The translations under genes were made by a program, and so were the position numbers. From Corythucha ciliata (Eukaryota; Arthropoda; Insecta; Hemiptera; Tingidae): a stretch of 64,000 nt of DNA. Of this stretch, positions 45,419 to 55,940 are shown one piece after another (within the stretch, counting starts at the first letter, position 1; the number at the start of each line of letters is the position of its first letter). The stretch is from NCBI GenBank assembly GCA_038030265.1, contig CM075941.1:41478164-41542163 (forward strand). Direction: 5' to 3'. Under the pieces are notes generated by a model that saw nothing but the letters and a program-made list of their open reading frames with translations, was not told where the DNA came from and did not search any database.

Positions 45419-46046
45419 GTTGAATTATCAAGCATCAACCACCGTGTTTCACGTCTTTATGAAAGGGTCGGCTCCGCACAAAAGTAGTCTAAAATTCGTC
45501 TATCATCGTTTCCATACATTTTTCTTTGTTTACTCGAAGAAAGAATAAAATACGTAAAGTGAAGCCACAGAGAGGGAGAATTGCTCGCTCGGTAGCTGGC
45601 AGTGATACAGGTGACCAGCGAGGTCCTTGGGTCTTTATGGTCCTCAAAAGGACCCTTAAAGGCAATATTTTCAAAAAACTGCTGTACATTGTACTTGTAG
45701 GAAAATCTCATGAATATGAGTGAGAAAAAATTATTAAAACAAAAGTTTGCTTCCTACACTAGTCCCCATACAAGGGTGTTGCCAGAACTGGCCATGAAAC
45801 TGACTACTAACATTAAAACTGAACATTTTCCTCCTAAAAAAAAAACAACAAAATCGTGGAATTTCGCCCGAGAAATAGATTTTCCACTGCAAAAATGGCG
45901 ATTTTTCGTGGAGATACGTAAAATTTTGCCAGGAAACTGGCCAAGTCACTTGTAACTTACTGCCCCCCCCCGTCCCCAGAATGACCATTCAAGCAAATGA
46001 AAACTGTGCATTTAGACGCCAGAATCTGATTAGTTTGGCTTTAAAA

Positions 46047-46110
46047 CAGGGCCGGCCAACCTTTTTTGGTCGTGGGCCTTAAACATGGTTGTACATATAA
46101 GATCTCAGGC
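46047..46110 (+). mobile_element. hAT-like terminus CAGGGCCGGCCAACC
   Basis: CAGGGCCGGCCAACCTTTTT followed by GGTCGTGGGCC is a terminus type common in non-autonomous hAT elements. No right end or TSD could be found. Confidence 0.5.
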
Positions 46111-46376
46111 GGGCCACCCATCCTCCCCAGCCATCGAGCACAACACTTTGATCTTAGGAAAAGGCCGTGACGTTCTGAATAAAACGCACTTGGGGCCTGT
46201 TCATAATAACTTCAGAAACATAAGTTAGGTAACCCTAACCAAAGTATAATACAGCGATTTCCATTTTGTACTAGGTTGTCTATGTCATCAAGGAGTTACA
46301 CAATGTTTGTGATTGATTGTAAAAAAAAAGAAGATAATTATAATCATTCTATTATTGTCGCTATTATTAAAAAGTG

Positions 46377-47450
46377 CTGGGGCCCTATTCTTGAAATTCC
46401 TTCTTGAAGGCAATGTTGCTTTGAAAGAAGTGAAAGCAATGTTGTCTGGGCTGCAGAGTGTTTCAAGAATACCATTTATTAGCAATACTGGAATCGATGC
46501 AATAAAATAACCGCGGGGATTCCTTTCTGTTGTGAATTTTTTAAAAAATCTCTAAAAGAGCTATGTTTGGAAATTCTTTGTTAAAATGAGAGTTTTCGAC
46601 TACAGCAGCAGAGCTCATTATTGTCCCTCTAAGCGCCCAAGAATATCTCGTTGTCGACGTTAAATTAGCCCCTTTCGACGCCTAAAAAAAACAACAAAAA
46701 AACACCTATCACTCGTGCCAGCGTATTTTTTCTCGGGAGTGAGACGTCTCCCGCGTCGGTGCCAAATGAGAAAGACCCCATAGAGTTCTATGTATTTTTT
46801 CTGCAACAGTCCGACTTTTTTTTCCTGGGCGACTTTTTTTCCCAATGTACAAAGGACCTTAGGCTAGTCCCGGGATTCTGGTCGAAGAACACTGATGGAC
46901 CTAAATTACATCCACTTTTATGCACAACAAGGACAACTTTTAAACTTCGACTTCATTGCCCAACCCATCTGAGAAATGCTGGTGAGCGTAATTGTGGCGT
47001 TTAGCCCTTCCCCACGCATCTTACTGAGCGTTTCTCGTGGGTATACCGCTGATTCAGGTCACTGGCAACTCATTTTTCGGTTGACTCCCTACGACTAGAC
47101 GAAATAATCGTTTTTCGAGGGATTCTCTTTTGTTTTTACAAACCGCACTCACCGAACAAGAAAGCTCAACTGTGAAAAATAAATTCCTTCTTGTAAAAAA
47201 CAAAATGGAAACTCTCGGGTTTCCCATGACAACAGAGAAGGCAATGTTGTGATCGAATCGACAAAAATGGAAACACCGGCTGGGGGTGTTTAAAAAAAAA
47301 ATACAAAAAAGGCAATATTACCTTAGAAAAATGGCGCCCAAAGCAATACTGCTAATTTCAAGAATTCGACTAGGCTATATTGCTTCCTCAAAAAAGCAAT
47401 AATGCAATCGAAACTAGTGTTGCCAAGGCGTTCAAGAATAAGGCCCCAGG
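46377..47450. repeat. Long-span inverted repeat, CTGGGGCC...TATTCTTGAA ends
   Basis: CTGGGGCCCTATTCTTGAA at the left is mirrored by TTCAAGAATAAGGCCCCAG at the right, 1.07 kb apart. A smaller repeat inside the left end (TATTCTTGAAA at 46386 and TTTCAAGAATA near 46474) suggests either a short MITE there plus a second copy on the right, or one composite element. Confidence 0.55.
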
Positions 47451-48184
47451 TGTGTAAAGTAGCTCTAAATACTACATTTTTGGCGCAGTCGGAAATAAAT
47501 ACGCTGTTCAACATCACCGGAGGCCGGTGGTCGAACTGGCTGGGTCGTGTTGCATAGATATGGTTCTGCAACGCGTGAGTACGTAGTCATTGTCGCTTTT
47601 TTTATTTGAGCTCTTGTTTTGGGAACTTCGAAAATGGAAATTGCGTCGAGGCCGTTAGAATTTGATCCGATTAGATAGCGGATGATAATGTCGCTAAGCG
47701 GTGGAAAATGTGGTTGGATGATTTTGAAATATTATGTTTGGTTGCGGCGACGTAACTGTTGGTGTTCGAAAGCGGGCACTTTTGTTGAATTCTGCAGGTA
47801 GAGAAGTTGTCGATATTATTTCGTTCCTTACCGGGTCCAAGTTCTACGTATAATGAAGCGAAGGTGTTATTGTCTTGTTATTTTATTCCAAAGACTAATG
47901 TTTTATATGTGTAACGTATATGTATATGTATATGTAAAGGTTAATTAGTTTTAATGATTTTATAATAAAAAAAATTTTTAAAGTAAGGTTTAAGTTATCG
48001 AATAAATCCTTGATTATTGGTAGAACTAGGAAGAAGAGCGAAGAGTAAGGGAAAGCATGCGCAGAGTCGGCTAGAGATCGGAGGTGGGACTGTCGGGAAG
48101 AGGGTTCCCCATTTGCTTTAAAAGGTCCTGTACGACGCAAAAGAGTCAGCTCAGTCGTCATTCCGTCAGAGCTGGGTTCGGAAG

Positions 48185-49688
48185 GTGGCTCGTGAGTTTT
48201 TGTGCCCCACCTGCGGCGAGAGTGAGTTTCTGTGCCCCAACTGCGGCGAAAGTGAGTTGGAGGAGATAGGCCTGACTATAAATTCAAAGAATCTGTTTCC
48301 TTATCTTGGATATGTGGTGCCAAAAAATGGATTAAAAGCAGATCCGGCTAAAGTCAAGGTTATTAAAGAATTAGACCCTCCTAAGGATGTTCATGAAACT
48401 AGGAGTTTTTTGGGGATGGTTGGTTTTTTGTTGCATTTTATACCTTGCATAGCCGATAAAACAAAACCTTTACGCAAGCTCATAGAAAAATAAAGTGATT
48501 GGCGCTAGACTTGAATTGAACAAAATTGTTTTGAAGAAGTAAAAACAACAATTGAGAATGCAGTCATAAACAATTTTTTTGACCTGTCCGAAAACATCTC
48601 ACGGATGCTGGTCCAGAAGGGTTAGCAGCAATTTTGGCGCAACCAGGTAAAAAACGGGCGAAAATAATAGCTTGTGCTATTAGCGTCAGTTTGAACGACA
48701 TTCAAAAGAGATATTCTCAGATCGAGTGAGAAATGCTTGCCGTCGCGTGGGGCGTTGAACATTTTCAGGATTATTTGATCGGTTCAAAATTGATCAAAAC
48801 TGATCATAAACGACTTGTGTGTCTGCTGGCCAATGTTAATGCACCAGCTTCGCCTAGATTGGAGCGTTTGCGTTTTAAGTTAATGGGTTTCGATTACTCA
48901 CTTCAGCACATTTCAGGGAAAGACAATCCACCTGATTACATGTCCCGTCACCCATTGAAAGTGCAAGCCCCAGTCAGTGCGGAAAATTTCATTAATTTGG
49001 TAACTAAAAGTTCATTGCCTTCGACTTTGTCAAGATCGAAAATTGCCGAGGAAACAATGAAGGACGAGTCTTTAATGAAGGTTGTTGCTGCCATTTCCTC
49101 AGGAGATTGGTTACAACAAGACGTTTCACAGTTCAAAAACCTAAAGAATGAGTTGGCTGTAACTTCAGATGGAATTTTGCTGAGAGGGCCTCGGATCGTG
49201 ATGCCATGTTCTTTACAGCAGTCAGTCGTCGATTTGGCTCATCGGGGTCATCAGGGCATTACAAAGTCGAAACAACTACTTCGTAGTAAAGTTTGATTCC
49301 CTATAGAGTGGATTCTATGGTTGAAGCTACTGAGCGGCGTTACATTCCATGCCAAGCCAATTCGTCTCATGTCAGACGTGATCCCACTAAACCCGCTCCT
49401 ATTCCTTCAGGGGCATGGCAGAATTTATCGACGGATTTTTCAGGACCTTATCCAAACAACAAATACGACATGGTACTCATTGACGATTTCAGCAAATACC
49501 CTTTTGCTGAACCAATTTCATCATTGTGTTTGAGTGTAGTTATTCGGAAATTGTTCGAAATTTTTTCCATCTTTGGTATTCCGTTATCGATTAGGACAGA
49601 TAATGGTCCACCATTTAATGGCCATGAATTTTCTCGATTTTGTGATGACTTGGGAATTAAACATCAAGGTCACAAGTTTGTGGCCTGA
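48185..49688 (+). pseudogene. Ty3/gypsy pol fragment (RT end, RNase H, integrase)
   Basis: Begins with an odd duplicated EFLCPTCGESEFLCPNCGES stretch (48194-48255), then the RT connection (YLGYVVPKNGLKADPAKVKV, SFLGMVGFLLHFIP). RNase H is broken: LTDAGPEGLAAILAQP near 48600, a stop at 48727, then MLAVAWGVEHFQDYL and TDHKRL from 48733. After the RNase H end (FDYSLQHISGKDNPPDYMSR) comes the HHCC region (HRGHQGITKSKQLLRSKV). A frameshift at about 49290 precedes the integrase core with NLSTDFSGPYP and RTDNGPPFNGHEF (two catalytic Asp). The frame stops at 49688 before the Glu. No RT active site and no LTRs were found. It resembles Mag-type elements; a dead fragment. Confidence 0.85.
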
Positions 49689-49746
49689 AGCAATATAGAG
49701 ACAACCTCATTGTTCGACTCATATAGCACCTGCTAGAGTTGGGGTC

Positions 49747-50032
49747 CGGACATATTGGTGGATGGACAAATTGGTGGGTGCAGTAATGGAAAGAATTCCC
49801 GCACCCACCAATATGTCCGTTGTGTATCGGACAAATTGGTGGGCGGTCATATTGGTGGATGGGAAAAATTCCCTCACCCACCAATTTGTCCGAAACACAT
49901 CGGTCATATTGGTGGGCGGTCATATTGGTTGGTGAAGCCACCAATTTGTCCGTAATGTATCGGACAAATTGGTGGGCCACCAGAATGTCCGGAGACCCCT
50001 TCGGACAAATTGGTGGGCCACCAATATGACCG
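49747..50032. repeat. Inverted/direct array of GGACAAATTGGTGGG
   Basis: About twelve copies of a 15-base word occur in two alternating versions, GGACAAATTGGTGGG and GGTCATATTGGTGGG. They appear in both orientations (CCCACCAATTTGTCC) and are separated by 5-25 base spacers. Neighbouring opposite copies form several hairpins. It lies between the gypsy fragment and the Ginger element. I do not know this repeat. Confidence 0.85.
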
Positions 50033-50096
50033 TAGTCGGTACCGCGATCACGAACGGTCAATCGGTACGACGATCAATTTGGAAAGCTTTTATAAA

Positions 50097-50190
50097 TCTA
50101 ATGTTCGTTACAGAAGTACTTCGCTGAGTTGTGCAGCCAAAATTTGATAAAGGTGCCTGTTTGGAATTTGAATTCGCAGTTTAAGATGTA
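50097..50190 (+). repeat. Direct repeat left of the Ginger element
   Basis: TCTAATGTTCGTTACAGAAG continues to a stop-like TAA, and the segment is homologous to 52691-52790 on the other side of Ginger (TCTGATGTTCCTTACAGGAG). Both read as an acceptor-like TTACAG followed by a short frame, [K/E]YFAE, ending in a stop. It may be a duplicated terminal exon or an older repeat. Confidence 0.55.
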
Positions 50191-50192
50191 AG

Positions 50193-52484
50193 TGTTATAG
50201 GCAGAGTATGAAATCAGGCATTGCATAGAATACCTAGGCATTCTATACAATGCCTAAAACTCCTCGGCAATGTGTGAAATTAGATTCGTTCAACACTTTG
50301 CCTAGGCATTCTATAGAATGCCTAAAGCTTTCTGGGCAATGTGTGTTAGAAAACAGCAACGTAAGCTTTTTTCTTCACTGGGTAGGGCTGACAAAATTTA
50401 TTCTGCAACGTTAGCTTTTTTCTTCACCGGGTTTTTCTTCAGAGCTTCGAGAAGTCTTTCAGTGTCTAGCAAGATGTCCGAGCCGTCAACATCACGGTTG
50501 GATACCTCGGTGCGCGAGCGGTTTAATCTTGAAATAGGCAAGCTTCGCGGGGAGAGTAACAGGAATTCCGTTTTTCTGAGTGATGTGTCGTACGAAAAAC
50601 TTGTTAAAGACGTTCAGGAGGCGAAGCAAAGGACCCATAAACTGCCGAGGGACTACTGGCTGCTAAAACGGTTCGACGTGATGACCGTCGAAAATAAAAC
50701 TAAACTTTTCAACCCGGTGAAGGTAGGAAGTACTACAATCCAATATTACTTGAGCGATTCTGAATTATTCGATGTACTACATGCTGCCCACGTATCCATT
50801 GGGCACGGAGGGCGAGACCGAATGATCAAAGAACTCGCTGTGAAGTATAAAAACATTACTCGCCATGACATCGAGATTTATCTCTCTTTGTGCATACCTT
50901 GTCAAAAAAAACAAAAAGGCACAAAGAAGGGAGTCGTTATCAAGCCAATGGTGTTTTTCAGAATTTAATTCTCGCTGCCAAGTAGACCTAATTGACTTCC
51001 AGTCTCAACCAGACCGAGATTTTAAATTCGTGATGGTGTACCAGGACCACCTCACCAAATTCGTTATTCTGCGGCCCTTGAAAACGAAGACGGCAGAGGA
51101 AGTCGCATATAATCTAATCGACATTTTTACATTATTTGGGGCACCCTCTGTGTTACAATCTGACAACGGGAGGGAGTTTGCGAATAAAATTGTCGACAGT
51201 CTTAAAGACTATTGGCCGTCGCTGAAAATTGTTCACGGTAAGCCCCGTCATTCTCAGAGTCAGGGGAGCGTCGAGCGCGCCAATCAGGACGTGGAAAACA
51301 TGATCGGTACTTGGATGCTTCAAGAGAAAACCAGCCAGTGGAGCGAAGGCCTCCGCTTCATTCAATTGATGAAGAACAGGGCCTATCACTTCGGCATCAA
51401 GAGGACACCATATGAAGCTCTCTTCGGCTGCAAAGCAAAGGTTGGCTTGTCTACTTCAAATCTACCTACCGAAGCTTTGGAAAGCATTCAGAGGGAGGAA
51501 GAATTGGAAGAATTGGTAAGGAACGTCGAACCATCAGTCTCACAGAGAAAATAGTCCGGCGCCCGAATCAGCCAGCGCCGAATGTGATGATTCACTCACA
51601 AACGCCGAAGGGGACCGTCGCGTTTGTTGCACCTGCTTAGTGCTCGAGCCTTCCAGCGGGTCTTTTGGGGAAATTGGGCTTTGTGTGTTGTGTTCTAAGA
51701 CTCAATCCACGGCTAAAGAAAGAGAAGAGTCAAAAGCGAACCTTGAAGTTCAAGCCAGGAAGATGAAGCTAAACTCTGAAAAGAAGTTTCCTCCGGTCTC
51801 CGCCGGAGAGACAGTGAGGATTCCCATCCCCGATGTTGACAAAGGACGAGGTGACCTGCGAAATATCTTGGGAGTAGTGATGAGCAGGACAGACGACGGT
51901 TTTTACCAAATAGGCACCAGTAACGGCATTTTAAAACAACTCTATGCCAGGTCCCAGTTTACCGTATGCCCAAAAAAGCTATTGAACACACAGGACGTTC
52001 CTGACAAAGAGACAACGCTGAGGTCAGCAGCGACATTCGAATCATCCGGAAGCGGGCAAGGATTCACCAAATGTTCATGTAAGACAAGATGCCTCTCGAA
52101 AAAATGTCTCTGTGTGAAGAATGGTGTCAAATGTAATTCAAAGTGTCATGGATCCCTAAATTGCTGTAATAAGTGACTTTTAATCTTTTTTGTATTATAT
52201 AGTTTCGTTTTATAACCTTTCATCTTCGATATAGTGCATCCACACCTAATAAAAATTGTTAGTTTACGACCTTACACATTATTTGATACTTTTCCTGAAT
52301 CACCTTGGGCAATGTATGAAATGCCTAGTCATTCCATACAATGCCTAGGCAAAGTAGCAAAAAAGAGTCATTCTATACAATGCCTACCAGTTTTAGGTAA
52401 GGTGTCTAATTCACTCAGCTCCCTTGCTATACAATTCCTGGCTCATTCTATACAATGCCTGGAATTCGTACTTTGCCTATAACA
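50193..52484 (+). mobile_element. Full-length Ginger-type DNA transposon
   Basis: Starts TGTTATAGGCAGAGTATGAA. The right end, complemented, starts TGTTATAGGCAAAGTACGAA, so the termini are TGT...ACA with inverted repeats of 40 or more bases. The identical tetramer TAAG stands at 50189-50192 and 52485-52488, a 4-bp target duplication. A gypsy-like DDE integrase without gag, RT or LTRs, with short terminal inverted repeats and a 4-bp duplication, is the definition of the Ginger superfamily. Subterminal GGCATT-TATA-AATGCC palindromes crowd both ends. At 2,292 bases, only frameshifts spoil it. Confidence 0.88.
50474..52176 (+). pseudogene. Ginger integrase/transposase, KRBA2-like, two frameshifts
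   Basis: Cut-and-paste transposase related to gypsy integrases and to vertebrate KRBA2. Part 1 (50474 to about 50957; MSEPSTSRLD start) has an HHCC zinc finger (HVSIGHGGRDRMI ... LCIPCQ). A 1-base shift near 50957 leads to part 2 (to about 51540), with catalytic D in QVDLIDFQS, D in LQSDNGREF and E in SQGSVERAN; all three acidic residues are kept. A second shift near 51540 leads to part 3, with a Cys-rich CCTCLV...CVLC pair. The C-terminus is a CXC (tesmin/TSO1-like) motif, KCSCKTRCLSKKCLCVKNG then C-x3-C. An upstream frame start at 50318 lies in the subterminal repeats and was rejected. So few lesions imply a young copy. Confidence 0.88.
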
Positions 52485-52690
52485 TAAGGACAAAAATGCA
52501 CTGTGCTTAATCCTTTCGAAATGCCTTTCCGTAACATAAACGACATTTCTTTCGTAGGTTCGGGCTGATGCAACTACGTTACGGGACGGAATTGTTTCTT
52601 TCCCTTTTATAATTTCAATGATTTTTGGGACCTCAATCGTTGTTTTGTGAGTATTGCTTTTTTTGTCTTCCAATTGGAAAATAATTGTTA

Positions 52691-52790
52691 ATCTGATGTT
52701 CCTTACAGGAGTACTTCGCTGAGTTTGCATGTGCATTGAAATTTCGAAAAGCTGCCTGTTTGAAATTCGAGTACCCAGTTTGAGGCAACG
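52691..52790 (+). repeat. Direct repeat right of the Ginger element
   Basis: Homologue of 50097-50190 at about 70-75 percent identity by eye, in the same orientation. It starts beyond the TAAG target duplication, about 200 bases away, so it is not part of Ginger itself. Confidence 0.55.
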
Positions 52791-53100
52791 TATCAAAAAT
52801 TGGTGTAGGTACCAATATTTTTGATCATCATATTTAATCATAATTATTGCCGATCTATATTTTAAATATTTTAAAAAGGGACATAACTAATATTGTTTCA
52901 ACGTTGGAAGTAGCCATTTATAAAACATTAATTAAATGAAAGTAGACAACATTTTATAAATATTTTGTACAATCTACAATAAATATTGTTTCGTGTCATT
53001 TAAACAACATTTATTAAATGGGACACGACAAACGTTGATTAAATATTGATATGAAATATTTATAAAATATTCTTTCATTGATTTTGGTTTACTGGGGTAT

Positions 53101-53256
53101 GGTATCTTGGTGCTAGTCAATGGTCTACCATCCACCTGCACCATCTAACAGCATCATCTACTAGCACCGTCCAACAGCACCATCAACTAGCATCTACCAG
53201 CATCATCTGGTATCATGGTGCTAGTTGGTGGTCTTTTCCATCCACCAGCACCATCG
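53101..53256 (+). repeat. Diverged patch of the 13-bp CACCATCTACCAG satellite
   Basis: Words such as CACCATCTAACAG, CATCATCTACTAG, CACCATCAACTAG and CATCTACCAG repeat at 10-13 base spacing. Both edges are in opposite orientation (TTGGTGCTAGTCAATGGT and TGGTGCTAGTTGGTGG). This is the same unit as the long array at 60633-64000, but degenerate. Confidence 0.75.
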
Positions 53257-53394
53257 TCGCTTTTCTGACTTCTGGGATTTTCACATCAGGCAGATTCACA
53301 GAGCGCCGTTTCTGCTTCCAAATATTAAACTCTGGGATGTCGAGTGGTGTTTTTAAAGCAAGTTGTAATCAAGGAAGCAGGTTACCAAACGGGG

Positions 53395-55940
53395 TAGTTA
53401 CATAGAAATTAAGAAAGAAATTCCTCAATTAATACGAACCGATCATATGAATTCGGAAGAAAAAGAAACCATTATCAAATTACTTAAGGAGTTTCCACAT
53501 ATCATTAAAAGAGAGAAAGACCTGCTTAGCTCTTCCAAAAACTTACTAAAACATACAATAAGGACAAAAGACGATATTCCAGTTTATACCTGAAATTACA
53601 GATATCTTCAAATTTTCCGAGACGATATCAAATTAGAAATCGACAAACTTTTAAAGAATAAAATCATCAGAGAATCTAATTCCTCTTACAACTCCCCAAT
53701 ATGGGTAGTTCCAAAGAAGCCTGACGCCTCAGGAAAGAGGAAAATTCGCGTAGTCTTAGAAGCTATTGCAAACTTTCCAAATCCAACGAATCAAAAACAA
53801 ATAAAACAATTCCTTGGATTAACTGGCTACTACAGAAAAATGATTAGAAACTATGCAAAAATTGCCAAACCTTTAACCTCGTTACTACGAAATGACTCCA
53901 CTATTGATGCTTCAAACCCCGAATTTCTTAATGCAATTAATACTCTAAAATCTTTACTTCAAAACAATCCTATTTTGCAGCCACCAGATTTTAATAAACC
54001 CTTTTTATTGACTACAGACGCTTCTAATTATGCTATAGGAGCAGTCTTATCCCAAAATGTTAACGGAAAAGATCTACCAATCTCTTATGCGTCCCGAACC
54101 CTGAATTCGAGTGAAGAAAGATTAAGTACAATAGAAAAAGAACTTTTAGCAATTGTATGGGCATGCAAATACTTTAGACCTTATATTTACGGAAGACGCT
54201 TTACCATCCAAACAGATCATAAACCTTTACACTATCTTCATAACATGAAAGAACCCAGCGCTAAGATGCTGCGGTGGAAATGCCAACTGGCAGATTATGA
54301 TTTTGATATAAAGTACGTCCTAGGTAAAACGAATTACGTAGCAGACGCATTATCCAGAAATCCCGTTCAAAATTTAAATGCAATCGAAATGTTTTAAATC
54401 AATTTTTAAATGAGACCCAAAATAGTGTAAATTTTCCAAATTCAGTTGAATCCTTAATCTCACATCCAAATGATGAAAACCAACCTAATGAAATTAAAGA
54501 CGATGATAGTTTAGCTACCATCCATTCACAGTTAAGCTCCTCAGGAAATATAGTTCTTGTTGATGACCCGTTAAAATGTGTAAATGTAGAAAAATCCCAA
54601 ATCGTAATTCAAAGAGGAAAACCCATGCTCAATAACAACGTCGGTCTATTTCATTCCACAAAGAGAAGATTAGTATGGAATACCGCTTGGCCTTATCATT
54701 CTGACTTGGAAAAATGCTGTTTAGAATTTTTGGAACCAAATAAAACGTATGGAGTTTATTGCTCTGATAAGAATTTAAAATTAGAGGACGAAGTCCTAGA
54801 TCAAGTATTCCTCAAGTTTCAAAATATTGTTGAGGAAAAATTTCCCACCGTTAGAATAAAAAGATACAAAAAACTTAATATAGACGTTGAAGAAAAGGAC
54901 GATAGATTAGATTTAATTACAGATCAACACATAGGCAAAACTAGTCATAGAGGAATTAATGACGTATATAACAACTTAAGAAAGAAATACTATTGGCCTG
55001 GCATGCTAACAGACATAACAAAATTTGTGAATAATTGTGACATATCTAAAAAGGTTAAATATGATCGAAATCCCCCTAAACCTGAATTCAAAATAACTCC
55101 AACTCCTAACAAACCGTTTGAAAAAATGCAAATTGATATTCTCTTTTATAATAATGCCGCTCTATTGACACTTATTGATTGCTTTTCGAAAAAATTATTT
55201 GCTTATAAAATTAACAGTAAAAATGCAATAGAAATAGTAAACAAACTTAAAGAATACCTCAGTTTATTCCCGGCCCCCTATTATTATATTTCCTTCAATA
55301 TAATAATATAAATCTTCACCTTACAACTCCTAACTATCATAATTCTAATGGATTAATTAATAGGGCTCATTCAACTCTTGTAGAAATCATGAATATTATA
55401 AAAACACAAGACACTGACATATCACTTATCAATCTTATACGGCTAGCACTCATTGCATACAATAATACTCCTAACACCAATTTGAAACTAACACCAAATG
55501 AAATCACTTTCGGAATAACACAGCCTACTGAAATTAAAAATGACTTCATTCTTGAACAAAAAACCAACGAATATCACAGAGAAACAACCCTTATTCATCA
55601 AGCCATAAAAGACTTAACTGAAAAAGAGAAAGAAAACAGAACCGAAACCCTTAATCAAAATCGTGAAAAAGTAAATATACCAGACGGTAATATCTTTCTC
55701 AAAACCTACGTTCGTAATAAAGCTAAAGATAAATATAAGAAAGTACAATATGATACATGTGCAAATACTGTTAACTTAGGAAGAAAAAATGTTAAAATAC
55801 ACCCCAGTCAAATCAAAAGACCTAGAAGATTTGAAGACCACTCAAATCAGAAAATTTCCTTCCAGGATAATAATGAAGAATCCATTCAAAATTCTCTTAA
55901 TGATACTTCTTCTCGACCAGGACCCAGCTCACGCTTATAA
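53395..55940 (+). pseudogene. Errantivirus pol remnant
   Basis: Pre-RT and the RT start are at 53395-53760, with one stop at about 53591. At about 53765 the frame jumps straight from the RT N-terminus to the RT end (FLGLTGYYRK), so the RT catalytic core with its YxDD is deleted. RNase H is intact at 53840-54397 (TTDASNYAIGAVL, TIEKELLAIVWA, TDHKPL, VADALSRN). A stop at 54395 precedes the integrase. The integrase at 54625-55310 has the zinc-finger His pair but a Ser where the last Cys should be. The first catalytic Asp (MQIDILF) is present, but the frame ends where the second Asp should stand. An integrase C-terminal frame (55389-55940) continues. It is non-functional. Confidence 0.85.

Larger units (their letters stand above)
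45419..48184. other. Intergenic, MITE-rich
   Basis: Holds a hAT end (46047), a GGGGCC-ended inverted repeat (46377-47450) and a short (TATATG)n run at about 47916-47935. The region 47580-48180 may be the decayed leader of the following gypsy fragment. No gene is seen. Confidence 0.4.
52485..53394. other. Spacer between Ginger and errantivirus
   Basis: Contains the right-hand copy of the direct repeat (52691-52790) and a strongly AT-rich, partly self-complementary stretch at about 52860-53080 (TTATAAATATTTTG-type words). It also holds a diverged patch of the 13-bp satellite at 53101-53256. No gene is seen. Confidence 0.5.

Noticed and set aside
49747..50032. CRISPR-like array of 15-base words
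   Set aside because: The words occur in both orientations with irregular short spacers, and the genome is eukaryotic.
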